NCBI GenBank assembly: GCA_012837655.1
Contig: DUQT01000105.1
Location: 1 to 7,154, forward strand
Reading direction: 5' to 3'
DNA length: 7,154 bases
DNA from: Actinomyces sp.
Lineage (GTDB): Bacteria > Actinomycetota > Actinomycetes > Actinomycetales > Actinomycetaceae
The notes under the pieces were generated by a model that had not been told where the DNA came from, did no database searches, and was given only the letters and a program-made list of their open reading frames with translations. This document shows, piece after piece, positions 1-6,307 of this stretch (position 1 is the first letter of the stretch; each line of letters begins with the position of its first letter). The position numbers and the translations under genes were made by a program.

Positions 1-10
1 CTGAACTCCG

Positions 11-84
11 CGACCCCGACCGGACTCGAACCGGCGACCTCCGCCGTGACAGGGCGGCGCGCTAACCAACTGCGCTACGGGGCC
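11..84 (-). tRNA. tRNA-Asp (anticodon GUC)
   Basis: Read on the minus strand this folds into a complete cloverleaf of 74 nt. The 7-bp acceptor stem is GGCCCCG (84-78) against CGGGGTC (18-12), with one G-U pair and discriminator G at 11. The D arm contains AGTTGGTTAGC, the anticodon loop is CTGTCAC giving anticodon GUC, and the T loop is GGTTCGAGTCC. The next three bases read CGG, so CCA is not encoded and must be added. The 5' end lies only 3 nt from the CCA of the tRNA-Glu gene upstream, so the two are surely cotranscribed and cut apart. Glu-Asp adjacency is common in Actinobacteria, where tRNA-Phe often follows; the window ends before that could be seen. Confidence 0.97.
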
Positions 85-90
85 TTGTGG

Positions 91-163
91 TACCCCCAAC
101 GGGATTCGAACCCGTGCCGCCGCCGTGAAAGGGCGGTGTCCTAGGCCGCTAGACGATGGGGGC
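91..163 (-). tRNA. tRNA-Glu (anticodon UUC)
   Basis: This is a minus-strand cloverleaf of 73 nt. The acceptor stem GCCCCCA (163-157) pairs with TGGGGGT (98-92), including a terminal G-U, and the discriminator is A at 91. The D arm is ATCGTCTAGCGGCCTAGGAC, the anticodon loop CTTTCAC gives UUC, and the T loop is GGTTCGAATCC. Unlike its neighbour it has an encoded CCA (88-90 read in reverse). It is the promoter-proximal member of a two-gene tRNA unit transcribed away from the mscS-like gene. Confidence 0.97.
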
Positions 164-208
164 CCAGTACTGAACCAGATCTGAACTGACTGGCATCAGA
201 CTTTGAAA

Positions 209-238
209 AGCATACGCGACCTCGAGTCACTTTGCCAA
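209..238 (-). promoter_or_regulatory. Candidate promoter of the tRNA-Glu/tRNA-Asp unit
   Basis: On the minus strand, TTGGCA (238-233, five of six matches to TTGACA) is followed after 18 nt by TATGCT (214-209, four of six matches to TATAAT). A start about 6-7 nt downstream would give a leader of roughly 38 nt before the tRNA-Glu 5' end. The position and orientation fit the only minus-strand genes next to it. This was judged by eye from consensus similarity and is not proven. Confidence 0.45.
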
Positions 239-362
239 AAAACCCGCCTGTGAAGATACTCACCGCCTGGGCCGACAGTGCGTGGCAAATGCCTAAATGT
301 GAACGTAGGCGCCAAAAAGCGGTAAAACGCGCTGAATATATGGGCAATATCGGGCATCTGAA

Positions 363-392
363 GCGACAAGTGTCCCCGGTAGTGCCTAATCT
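363..392 (+). promoter_or_regulatory. Candidate promoter for a leaderless mscS-like operon
   Basis: TAATCT (387-392) fits the actinobacterial TANNNT -10 pattern, with GCGACA (363-368, sharing GACA with the -35 consensus) 18 nt upstream. The hexamer occupies exactly -12 to -7 relative to the A of the ATG at 399, the spacing expected if transcription starts on the start codon. No Shine-Dalgarno-like purine run precedes that ATG, which supports leaderless translation. A second AT-rich patch (334-342) could be an alternative -10, but it lacks a clear -35. Confidence 0.4.
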
Positions 393-398
393 TGAACC

Positions 399-2045
399 AT
401 GGACAATACCGAGGAAGCAGTACAGGAAGCGTTTAACGTACTGCAGCTGTTTGCGGGCGTCGCCGTGGGCGCAGGTGTTTCCCTACTTGTCGGGATTCTT
501 GCGTGGTTGGCGCTGCGCGTAATTAGCTCCAGGACGAACAGTTTCCGGATGTTGATGCGCCGAATCAAGATCCCATTTTTCGCCCTGTTCCTAATGGCGG
601 GCGCGTGGGTCGGCCTGAATTACATGAACCAGGTGCTCACGACAGACGCGGTCACGTGGATCCCACCCCTGCAACACACGTTGTTAATAGTCACGATCGT
701 GATGGTCGGTTGGCTTGCGTACGCGGGTGCATTCATTATCGAGGACGCAGCTGACCGCAGGCAGGGCGAAACGGGCTCTCGGCGTTTGGCGACGCAGGCG
801 CAGATGCTGAGGCGGCTGGTTCAGCTGGCTGTGGTGATTTTGTCCTCGGTTGCGGTTGTTCTGACTTTCCCCTCCGCTAGGGTCGCGATGGGTTCAATAC
901 TTGCTTCTGCTGGTGTGATTTCACTGGTTGCTGGTATCGCAGCTCAGGATTCGCTGTCCAACACGTTTGCTGGATTGCAGATCACGTTCACGGATGCGCT
1001 TCGAGTCGGTGACGTCGTAAACGTTGACCATCAATTCGGAACCGTTGAGGAAATCACACTGACCTACGTGGTACTTCGATCCTGGGATGATCGACGCTTC
1101 ATTGTGCCGTCCACCCAGTTCACGCAGACCACGTTTGAAAACTGGACCAGGCTCCACACCAAACTGTCTGGAACTATTGAATTGCACCTGGATTGGCGCG
1201 CGCCCGTTGGCATGATCCGCAACGAGGTTGATCGCCTCTTGATGGAAACTGACCTGTGGGATCACCGCTCATCGAGCGTGCAGGTCACTGATTCCTCGGA
1301 TGACTGGATGCTGGTCCGCGTGGTGGTCACCGCGAAAACCTCGGGAGACCTGTGGGACCTGCGCTGCTACATGCGCGAACACCTAATCGAATGGGTCGTA
1401 ACTAACGCTCCCTACGCGATTGCCCGCAACCGGTATCAGCAAGAAGAAATAGTTGAAGTCAACTACGATCGTTCAGAACAAGAAATCGTTGCCCTAGCCG
1501 ACGAGCTCCGCGAAATCGAAGACACCGCTGGCGGTGCACATCACGATCACGAGGACACCGAAGAAAAACCGCCTACATCCAAAGAGGAAGCGCGCCTGCG
1601 CGCCGCCAAGAAACGTGCGAAAAAAGTTCGCCGCAAGAGGATGCGTGACCGCTTCGCCGATCAGCCCGTCAAGATCGACCCGGGCGACTCCACCCGAGTC
1701 CTTTCCCCAGACGAGGTCCTAGCCTTCCAAGTTCCGACCAGCCCAGCCACGCCCTCGGAAAAAGAAGACGACAAAGTCGATACGAAGGTGGATTCGAAAA
1801 CCACGTCGCAGGTTAGCGACAGGATGTTTTCGGGAAGTGAGGAGGCCGAGCGGCGCTCGCGGCTGCTTGAAGGCCCGGGTGAAGAGGCGCAGAGGCTTCG
1901 AAATGAGGCGCAAACTCTGCGCGCGCTACGCTTAGGCGAGATTTCGGAGGACGTGGCTATCGAGCGTCTGGGTGGGGATGATGATGCCCGCGCTAGGGTT
2001 CAGGAAGAACTTGACCGGATTGAAGACGGTAGGAAGAAGGAATAA
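399..2045 (+). CDS. MscS-family mechanosensitive ion channel with long charged C-terminal tail
   Basis: This is a predicted membrane channel that would open under membrane tension to release solutes during hypo-osmotic shock. The 548-residue product has hydrophobic segments at about 15-40, 57-78, 88-115 and 136-158, then a pore-lining helix at about 163-185 rich in Gly/Ala/Ser. The classic MscS stretch follows: GIAAQDSLSNTFAGLQI at about 179-195, then a beta-domain segment including LRVGDVVNVD and GTVEEITL. The pore and beta domain end near residue 350. The remaining ~190 residues are a hydrophilic extension with a His/Asp cluster (381-384), a strongly basic run (about 396-418) and acidic coiled-coil-like helices (about 480-545). 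E. coli MscS is 286 residues, so this belongs to the larger actinobacterial type. The start at 399 has no Shine-Dalgarno sequence. It is the first gene of a four-gene operon, and msrB begins 2 nt after its stop. The exact gating stimulus and ion preference cannot be read from sequence. Confidence 0.92.
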   Translation: MDNTEEAVQEAFNVLQLFAGVAVGAGVSLLVGILAWLALRVISSRTNSFRMLMRRIKIPFFALFLMAGAWVGLNYMNQVLTTDAVTWIPPLQHTLLIVTIVMVGWLAYAGAFIIEDAADRRQGETGSRRLATQAQMLRRLVQLAVVILSSVAVVLTFPSARVAMGSILASAGVISLVAGIAAQDSLSNTFAGLQITFTDALRVGDVVNVDHQFGTVEEITLTYVVLRSWDDRRFIVPSTQFTQTTFENWTRLHTKLSGTIELHLDWRAPVGMIRNEVDRLLMETDLWDHRSSSVQVTDSSDDWMLVRVVVTAKTSGDLWDLRCYMREHLIEWVVTNAPYAIARNRYQQEEIVEVNYDRSEQEIVALADELREIEDTAGGAHHDHEDTEEKPPTSKEEARLRAAKKRAKKVRRKRMRDRFADQPVKIDPGDSTRVLSPDEVLAFQVPTSPATPSEKEDDKVDTKVDSKTTSQVSDRMFSGSEEAERRSRLLEGPGEEAQRLRNEAQTLRALRLGEISEDVAIERLGGDDDARARVQEELDRIEDGRKKE

Positions 2046-2047
2046 TC

Positions 2048-2464
2048 ATGACTGACAAGCCGCAGATTGATACGAACGCCGCAGCGCGCACGCAGGCCGA
2101 ATGGCGCGAAATTTTGAATCCGATGGAATACCACGTCCTGCGCGAGGGTGGCACGGAGCGCCCCGGAACTGGCGCACTGCTGGATGAGGATCGCGAAGGT
2201 ATCTACCGTTGTCGCGCTTGCGGTGCCGAGTTGTTCCGTTCCAAAACCAAGTTCGACGCCGGCTGTGGATGGCCGTCATTTTATGAGGCCGAGGACGCGG
2301 CTGTGCGCTACCTTGAGGACACGTCGCACGGCATGGTTCGCACCGAGGTTCGTTGCGCCAACTGTGATTCGCACCTGGGGCACAAGTTCCCGGATGCGCC
2401 GCAGACACCGACGGGTCAGCGTTACTGCATGAACTCGGTGTCGCTCACGTTTGAAGAAGCGTGA
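2048..2464 (+). CDS. msrB: Peptide-methionine (R)-S-oxide reductase MsrB
   Basis: This enzyme reduces methionine-(R)-sulfoxide in oxidised proteins back to methionine in the cytoplasm, usually with thioredoxin as electron donor. The 138-residue length is normal for a single-domain SelR/MsrB protein. Structural zinc ligands are two CxxC pairs, Cys55/Cys58 (CRAC) and Cys103/Cys106 (CANC). The GCGWPSF motif is at 72-78, HLGHKFPD at 109-116, and the catalytic Cys127 lies in RYCMNS. Cys73 in GCGWPSF is at the usual resolving-cysteine position. The ATG at 2048 is preceded by AAGG (2037-2040), a Shine-Dalgarno sequence lying in the end of the upstream gene, so translation is likely coupled. The stop is 3 nt before the next gene. 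No MsrA domain is fused to it, and no msrA gene is in the window. Confidence 0.97.
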   Translation: MTDKPQIDTNAAARTQAEWREILNPMEYHVLREGGTERPGTGALLDEDREGIYRCRACGAELFRSKTKFDAGCGWPSFYEAEDAAVRYLEDTSHGMVRTEVRCANCDSHLGHKFPDAPQTPTGQRYCMNSVSLTFEEA

Positions 2465-2467
2465 TCG

Positions 2468-3490
2468 TTGCGCGTAGTTTCTTGGAACACCCAGTACGCC
2501 ACCACTAACGCGCTGTCCGCGCTTGGGCAGGGGCAGTACTCGGAGTCTGAGTTCCGAGCGGCTCTACGCCAGATCGCTGGCTTGGAACCGGACGTGGTTG
2601 CCTTTCAGGAGGTTGAGCGCGGGCAGGGCCGGTCCGCTGGATTGGATCAGCCGCGCATTATCGAGCAGGAAATGAAGGCTGCCGGGATGGCGTGGACGGC
2701 GTTTGCGCCCTCCTACATGGGGTGGGCGCACGGGTTGCGGCTGTATCCCGATCCTAAGGTTCGCGATGATTGGCCCGCGTTTGGCGTGATGCTGGCAACG
2801 CGGGAGCATCCGCGCACCTGGAAAGTGGCGCGCCTGGGCAAGGCGCCCGTCCGCTGGGTTTCCACGGGGGAATCGGTGTTCCAGGGCAAACCAGCGTTTG
2901 GGGAGAATCGAGTACTGCTGGCCGCAGTCCTGCCTTCGGGCTTCGTGCTGGGGACTACCCACCTGGAGATACACGCTTCGACCGCAAAAGCGCAGGCCCG
3001 CCGCGCCCTCCAACTACTGTCGGGACTTGGGTGCGCACCTGTGTCGGAGGCGGCCGCAACTAACTCTGCCCCGCACGATCTCCGGCTACCTTCACGGCCT
3101 GCGTCAGAAGTGCCCGCGCGTTCAGGTTCGCAACCTGGCGGCGCCACCTTGCGAAACTCACAGGCGGCGCGTCCTTCTCTGCTGGTGGGGGACTTCAACC
3201 TGTCGCCAGCAGCCGTCCAAGATGCACTGAAGTGCGAGGCGAGTCTGGATGCTGGTTTGGGCGCAGATTTCGACTATCATTCGGACGGTCGTGTAAACAT
3301 CTCGGCGCGGACGTTCCCGTCTGCTCAGCCGGTTGCGAACATGGACCAGGCAGTTCTTGACCCGGGTAGTTACCAACCCAAAATCCTTGGAGCAGGAACC
3401 CTCCCCCTGCCCGTTTCCGATCACGCGGCCTTCGTCCTGGAGGTCGCCACCACCCTTGACAGCACTAACAAGACTGATGCGAAAGCCTAG
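2468..3490 (+). CDS. Endonuclease/exonuclease/phosphatase-fold metal-dependent hydrolase
   Basis: This is a member of the EEP superfamily (DNase I / exonuclease III / inositol phosphatase fold), which cuts phosphodiester or phosphomonoester bonds with Mg2+. The family motifs appear in order in 340 residues: VVSWNTQ with Asn7, DVVAFQEVE with metal-binding Glu48, GTTHLE with His165, LLVGDFN with Asp242 and Asn244, a MDQ motif with Asp292, and VSDHAAF with catalytic His319. All key residues are present, so it should be active. Substrate cannot be assigned: nucleic acid, phosphoinositide-like or sphingomyelin-like are all possible. The TTG start at 2468 is chosen because the first conserved strand begins right after it, and a weak GAAGAAG (2453-2459) lies 8 nt upstream. 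No signal peptide is evident. Residues about 188-236 form a Ser/Pro/Ala/Arg-rich insert between two core strands. The gene overlaps the transporter downstream by 14 nt. Confidence 0.9.
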   Translation: MRVVSWNTQYATTNALSALGQGQYSESEFRAALRQIAGLEPDVVAFQEVERGQGRSAGLDQPRIIEQEMKAAGMAWTAFAPSYMGWAHGLRLYPDPKVRDDWPAFGVMLATREHPRTWKVARLGKAPVRWVSTGESVFQGKPAFGENRVLLAAVLPSGFVLGTTHLEIHASTAKAQARRALQLLSGLGCAPVSEAAATNSAPHDLRLPSRPASEVPARSGSQPGGATLRNSQAARPSLLVGDFNLSPAAVQDALKCEASLDAGLGADFDYHSDGRVNISARTFPSAQPVANMDQAVLDPGSYQPKILGAGTLPLPVSDHAAFVLEVATTLDSTNKTDAKA

Positions 3491-4349
3491 CAACGAACTC
3501 ACCACAATCTCGCTATTCGTAGTTTTCGGAATAACGCAATACACAGGAGCAGCCCTCGCCGTCGTCCTCTTCGCCGCCATGGCGCCAACCACGGTCGCGT
3601 GGTGGCGCGTCGCAATCTCAGCTGTCGTGCTCCTGGCGTGGAGGCAACCGTGGCGCCAGGGCCTCACCCTACGCGAAGTAGGCGTGTCCGCCTTTTTCGG
3701 AATAATCATGGCGGGCATGAACATGTCATTTTACGAGGCCGTGGCTCGCCTAGATCTGGGGGTAGCGGTTTCTCTGGAATTCCTCGGACCTGTTGCAGTC
3801 GCCGTATTAGGAGGCAGGGCTTGGTCCTCAAAGCTAGCTGCCGCGATCGCGCTGACGGGTGTGGTGCTAATTTCTGGGTTTGGCGTTGACCTATCAAATC
3901 CGCACATCGGGTGGGGCATTTTTTGGGCGCTACTCGCTGGAGCTCTGTGGGCTGGCTACATAGTCATTGGGCAGAAGATCGCAACGAAACGGTCGGGCCT
4001 AACTTCGCTTGCGATAGGCACAGCTGCGGGTGGAATTTTCTACTTCCCGGTTGCCGCTTCAGATTTCATGGTTGCGTTTGATTCCGTGGAGCTGTTCTTA
4101 ACAGTCGTAGGGGTCGCCATGCTGTCCACAGTCGTGCCCTACTCAATTGATCAGATAATCATGCGTCGATTAGATGCTCCCACCTTCGCGCTTCTGACCG
4201 CTTTGTTGCCAGCAACCTCGCTGATCGTGGGAGCTGTCATGTTGAAGCAGTTCCCAGCTCCAGCCGCCGTGGTCGGTCTGGTGTGCGTATCAATTGCGGT
4301 TTGGTTGGCTTCTAGGCCGGCCCCGCCACGCCCTCAAAAACGGAAATAG
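3477..4349 (+). CDS. EamA/DMT-family transporter, RhtA-like exporter
   Basis: This is a predicted cytoplasmic-membrane exporter of the drug/metabolite transporter superfamily. From the ATG at 3477 the protein has 290 residues, close to the ~295 of E. coli RhtA (threonine/homoserine exporter). About ten hydrophobic segments can be seen, at roughly 11-34, 38-55, 66-84, 95-112, 118-136, 145-165, 175-194, 205-222, 235-253 and 261-278. They form two EamA halves. The stretch MSFYEAVARLDLGVAVSLEF (83-102), followed by LGPVAVAVL, closely resembles the RhtA-type first half. The second half has PYSIDQIIMRRLDAPTFALL (221-240), also typical. The frame is open further upstream to 3333, but those 48 codons lie inside the hydrolase gene and encode non-membrane sequence, so the start at 3477 is preferred; it gives translational coupling through a 14-nt overlap. 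Substrate (amino acid or other metabolite) is inferred from family only. It is the last gene of the operon. Confidence 0.92.
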   Translation: MRKPSNELTTISLFVVFGITQYTGAALAVVLFAAMAPTTVAWWRVAISAVVLLAWRQPWRQGLTLREVGVSAFFGIIMAGMNMSFYEAVARLDLGVAVSLEFLGPVAVAVLGGRAWSSKLAAAIALTGVVLISGFGVDLSNPHIGWGIFWALLAGALWAGYIVIGQKIATKRSGLTSLAIGTAAGGIFYFPVAASDFMVAFDSVELFLTVVGVAMLSTVVPYSIDQIIMRRLDAPTFALLTALLPATSLIVGAVMLKQFPAPAAVVGLVCVSIAVWLASRPAPPRPQKRK

Positions 4350-4529
4350 TTTTACAAATCTTGACGAAAATTTCGGTTCGACTTTGAACTGGGCGCCGTA
4401 ATTGGCGCGAAATTGTGGGAAATCCCGTGAAAAGGCCCTTCAGGTGGCGGCGGGGTGGCAAAGTCGGAAAACTGGAATTGTTAGATCCGCACCAGCGTGG
4501 TGTGGAGGAAAGCTTGAAAGGAAAGTTCC
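4350..4529. other. Intergenic region before the GlsB-like gene
   Basis: This 180-bp gap separates the operon from the GlsB-like gene. No clear intrinsic terminator follows the transporter stop. A TTGACG hexamer (4361-4366) looks like a -35, but the bases 16-18 nt downstream are not a convincing -10. A GGGAAATCCC palindrome lies near 4418-4427 and could be an operator, without further support. A Shine-Dalgarno run AAAGGAAA (4517-4524) precedes the ATG at 4530. Confidence 0.4.
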
Positions 4530-4772
4530 ATGGGAACGATTATTTGGTACATCGTGGTCGGTGCAATTATTGGTGCACTGGCTCGCTTGTTCATGAAGGG
4601 CGATCAGCAGCTGGGCATCGTTTGGACGATTATCCTGGGTGCTCTTGGCGCCGGTATTGGCGGTGGAATCGCAGCCGCAATCGAACTTGGAACCGTGTTT
4701 GAATGGATCATCTCGATCCTGGTCGCGATGGCCCTGATTGCGCTATACCTCAGCATTCAGCGGAAGGCATAG
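4530..4772 (+). CDS. GlsB/YeaQ/YmgE-family stress-response membrane protein
   Basis: This small integral membrane protein belongs to the family once named transglycosylase-associated, whose members are often induced by general or envelope stress. Its biochemical role is not established. The 80-residue product has three hydrophobic segments (about 4-22, 29-51, 57-76), the usual number and length. Family features are the N-terminal GAIIGALARLFMKG (11-24) and the glycine-rich second helix ILGALGAGIGGGI (35-47). A good Shine-Dalgarno sequence (GGA within 4517-4524) lies about 8 nt before the ATG. It is separated by 180 bp from the preceding operon and by 44 bp from tRNA-Lys, so it is probably a single-gene unit. 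The stress-regulated nature is family knowledge; no stress promoter could be recognised. Confidence 0.92.
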   Translation: MGTIIWYIVVGAIIGALARLFMKGDQQLGIVWTIILGALGAGIGGGIAAAIELGTVFEWIISILVAMALIALYLSIQRKA

Positions 4773-4779
4773 GTTGTTT

Positions 4780-4807
4780 TTGAAACAGCGCTGAATAAGG
4801 TTAAACT
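4780..4807 (+). promoter_or_regulatory. Candidate promoter of tRNA-Lys
   Basis: TTGAAA (4780-4785) is followed after 16 nt by TAAACT (4802-4807), 9 nt before the mature 5' end of the tRNA. This leaves a leader of only a few bases. The pair is placed as expected for a stand-alone tRNA gene, and no terminator separates it from the GlsB-like gene. Confidence 0.45.
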
Positions 4808-4816
4808 TATCGGCGC

Positions 4817-4889
4817 GGGCCTATAGCTCAATTGGCAGAGCAACGGACTTTTAATCCGTGGGTTCCGGGTTCGATTCCCGGTGGGCCCA
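4817..4889 (+). tRNA. tRNA-Lys (anticodon UUU)
   Basis: This is a 73-nt cloverleaf. The acceptor stem GGGCCTA (4817-4823) pairs with TGGGCCC (4882-4888), with one U-G pair and discriminator A. The D arm is AGCTCAATTGGCAGAGC, and the anticodon arm ACGGA/TCCGT holds loop CTTTTAA with anticodon UUU at 4850-4852. The T arm is CCGGGTTCGATTCCCGG. The following bases read CCG, so CCA is not encoded. An insertion sequence starts 23 bp downstream, and no hairpin terminator is visible in that interval, so the native terminator may have been displaced. Confidence 0.97.
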
Positions 4890-4912
4890 CCGAGTAGAAA
4901 CCCCTGCGAGAG

Positions 4913-4938
4913 TGAACTAGCCCCCGAAAGTTGGACTG
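4913..4938. repeat. IS right terminal inverted repeat (orfB-distal end)
   Basis: The 26-bp end matches the other terminus at 19 positions. The ten-base block AGTTGGACTG is identical in both, as are the CCCC run and the outer TG..ACT. The outermost bases TGAACTAG are the part that differs most from the opposite end. Confidence 0.9.
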
Positions 4939-4946
4939 GTTTAATT

Positions 4947-5810
4947 CTAGGCGATTAGGGCTTCAAGGGTCTGATTCCGATATTGCATCGGGGTCAGGCC
5001 CTTTAGTCGTTGTTGGATGCGTTCGGTGTTGTACCACTGGATATACTCGTCGATCGCTTTGTTGAACTCCTCGACGGTGTTGAAGGCTTGACCGTGGTAC
5101 ATCTCGGTCTTCATGTGCCCGAAGAAGTTCTCCATGACCGCGTTGTCGTAGCAGTTGGCTTTACGCGACATTGACTGAACACCGCCGTTGTCGCTGATCA
5201 GGTTGCGCCACGAGGAATGCTGGTACTGGAATCCTTGGTCGGTGTGCATCATCCACCCGGGTTCAGGTGCACACGTCGCGATCGCCTTGGACAAAGAGGC
5301 AGCGGTAAACGTTGTCGACGGCGATGTGGCCACGGTGTGAGCGACGATTGAGCGGTCGAACAAGTCCATCACCGGTGACAGGTATATCTTGCGGCCTGCG
5401 ACCCTGAACTCGGTGACGTCGCTTGCAAAGACGGTGTTTGGCTGATCCGGGGTGAACTTGCGATTAAGCTTGTTGTCAGCGATGTGGCTGATCGTCCCAG
5501 CGTAGGAAACATAAGGTCTACGCCGGCGGATCTTGGCTCTAAGGCCCATCTCGCGCATGAGTTTGTAGACGAGTTTGTGGTTGACCACCCAGCCCTGGTT
5601 ACGCAGGTCCAGCAGCACTCGCCGGTAGCCGTAGCGGTGCTTGTTACGTTCGAAACTTTCCCGGATCGCGTCCTTGACCCCAGCGTGCTTATCCGGCTCG
5701 CTAAGTCGTTTCTGGTGGTAGAAGAATGTCGACCGTGGGATGCCAGCGGCGTCTAGGAGGTACTCCAAGCGGTGGTGTGACTTGAGAATGACAATCGCCT
5801 GGACTTTCAA
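4947..5810 (-). CDS. IS3-family transposase OrfB (DDE integrase-type catalytic subunit)
   Basis: This is the catalytic half of the transposase, performing strand cleavage and transfer. The 287-residue frame has an HTH_21-like N-terminal segment (about 40-95, with RYGYRRVLLDL at 59-69) and then an rve integrase core. Catalytic residues are Asp131 (SDVTEF), Asp191 (HTDQGFQYQ) and Glu227 (NAVMENFFG), with exactly 35 residues between the second Asp and Glu. This is the D,D(35)E spacing of IS3. The C-terminal YNTERIQQRLKGLTPMQYR (260-278) is the usual family ending. A TTG start at 5810 overlaps the orfA stop, but the main product is probably an OrfAB fusion made by -1 frameshifting. The frame is open back to a stop at 5859-5861, so fusion of about 453 residues is possible (counted from the GTG of orfA). 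Confidence 0.95.
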   Translation of the reverse strand: MKVQAIVILKSHHRLEYLLDAAGIPRSTFFYHQKRLSEPDKHAGVKDAIRESFERNKHRYGYRRVLLDLRNQGWVVNHKLVYKLMREMGLRAKIRRRRPYVSYAGTISHIADNKLNRKFTPDQPNTVFASDVTEFRVAGRKIYLSPVMDLFDRSIVAHTVATSPSTTFTAASLSKAIATCAPEPGWMMHTDQGFQYQHSSWRNLISDNGGVQSMSRKANCYDNAVMENFFGHMKTEMYHGQAFNTVEEFNKAIDEYIQWYNTERIQQRLKGLTPMQYRNQTLEALIA

Positions 5811-5846
5811 GCGCGTCCCTGATTCCTCAAGTCCCGCAATTTTTTT
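5801..5846 (-). promoter_or_regulatory. Programmed -1 frameshift site: A7 slippery run plus downstream stem
   Basis: On the minus strand orfA reads CTA AAA AAA TTG, with seven A's at 5846-5840. Slipping back one base leads into codons encoding IAGLEESGTR and then OrfB. The OrfB frame is closed by a stop at 5859-5861, so the shift must occur in this short interval. Five bases after the A run, GGACTT (5834-5829) can pair with AAGTCC (5806-5801), leaving a 22-nt loop. An alternative GGAC/GTCC stem (5818-5815 with 5804-5801) is also possible. Frameshifting at A-rich runs is established for IS3-family elements; the stimulating role of this stem is inference. Confidence 0.8.
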
Positions 5847-6307
5847 AGATAAGCGTTTTCAGCTTCCAACCGCTCAACCTGACGACGCAGCTTTTCCTCT
5901 TCGGTAAGCGACTTCGGGTCGGTCGAGCCTTTGGGTCTGCCCTTCGGCTTCGGTTTCAACGCCTCATCGCCACCTTTGCGCCATTTCCAGGACCAGCCAC
6001 TGACGAGCTGGTCTGACGATAGATCAAACTCACGCGCAAGATCCATCGCTGTCTCACCAGCCAGGTGGCGTTCGACAACTTCCTTTTTGATCTCGAACGA
6101 GTACTGCTGCTTTGTCGGCTTCTCCACAAGACATAGCCTGCCATGCAACTGAAACCGCCGATAGAGATTGCGCGTTCCATCTCTCGAAACCCCGACCACC
6201 TTCGCAGCAGCTTTGCTCCCCATGCCCTGCTCGAAACACTCCAACAACTGCTTGCGCTGATACTCGCTCAGCGAACTTCGTGCTCTCAATGAAAAACTGC
6301 TCCCCAC
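5807..6307 (-). CDS. IS3-family transposase OrfA (DNA-binding subunit)
   Basis: This is the DNA-binding and multimerisation half of the transposase, recognising the IS ends and regulating transposition. Up to 166 residues are encoded. A first helix-turn-helix lies at about 13-52 (LLECFEQGMGSKAAAKVVGVS) and a second at about 69-108 (ETAMDLAREFDLSSDQLVSGW). A basic linker KPKPKGRPKGS (118-128) follows, then a leucine-zipper-like coiled coil at about 138-160 (LRRQVERLEAENAYLKKL). The start is uncertain: GTG at 6307 opens the frame without an obvious Shine-Dalgarno, while TTG at 6289 has GGGGAG (6305-6300) upstream at a slightly long spacing. Both lie within or next to a 16-bp hairpin. The stop overlaps the OrfB TTG. 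Confidence 0.92.
   Translation of the reverse strand: MGSSFSLRARSSLSEYQRKQLLECFEQGMGSKAAAKVVGVSRDGTRNLYRRFQLHGRLCLVEKPTKQQYSFEIKKEVVERHLAGETAMDLAREFDLSSDQLVSGWSWKWRKGGDEALKPKPKGRPKGSTDPKSLTEEEKLRRQVERLEAENAYLKKLRDLRNQGRA

Noticed and set aside
921..1265. Antisense open frame within the mscS-like gene, and similar antisense frames in the hydrolase gene (2564-3198).
   Set aside because: They are shadows of well-supported plus-strand genes and show no recognisable protein features.
3333..3476. Upstream extension of the EamA transporter to an ATG at 3333.
   Set aside because: It lies wholly inside the hydrolase gene, which keeps its conserved SDH motif there, and it would add 48 hydrophilic residues foreign to the family.
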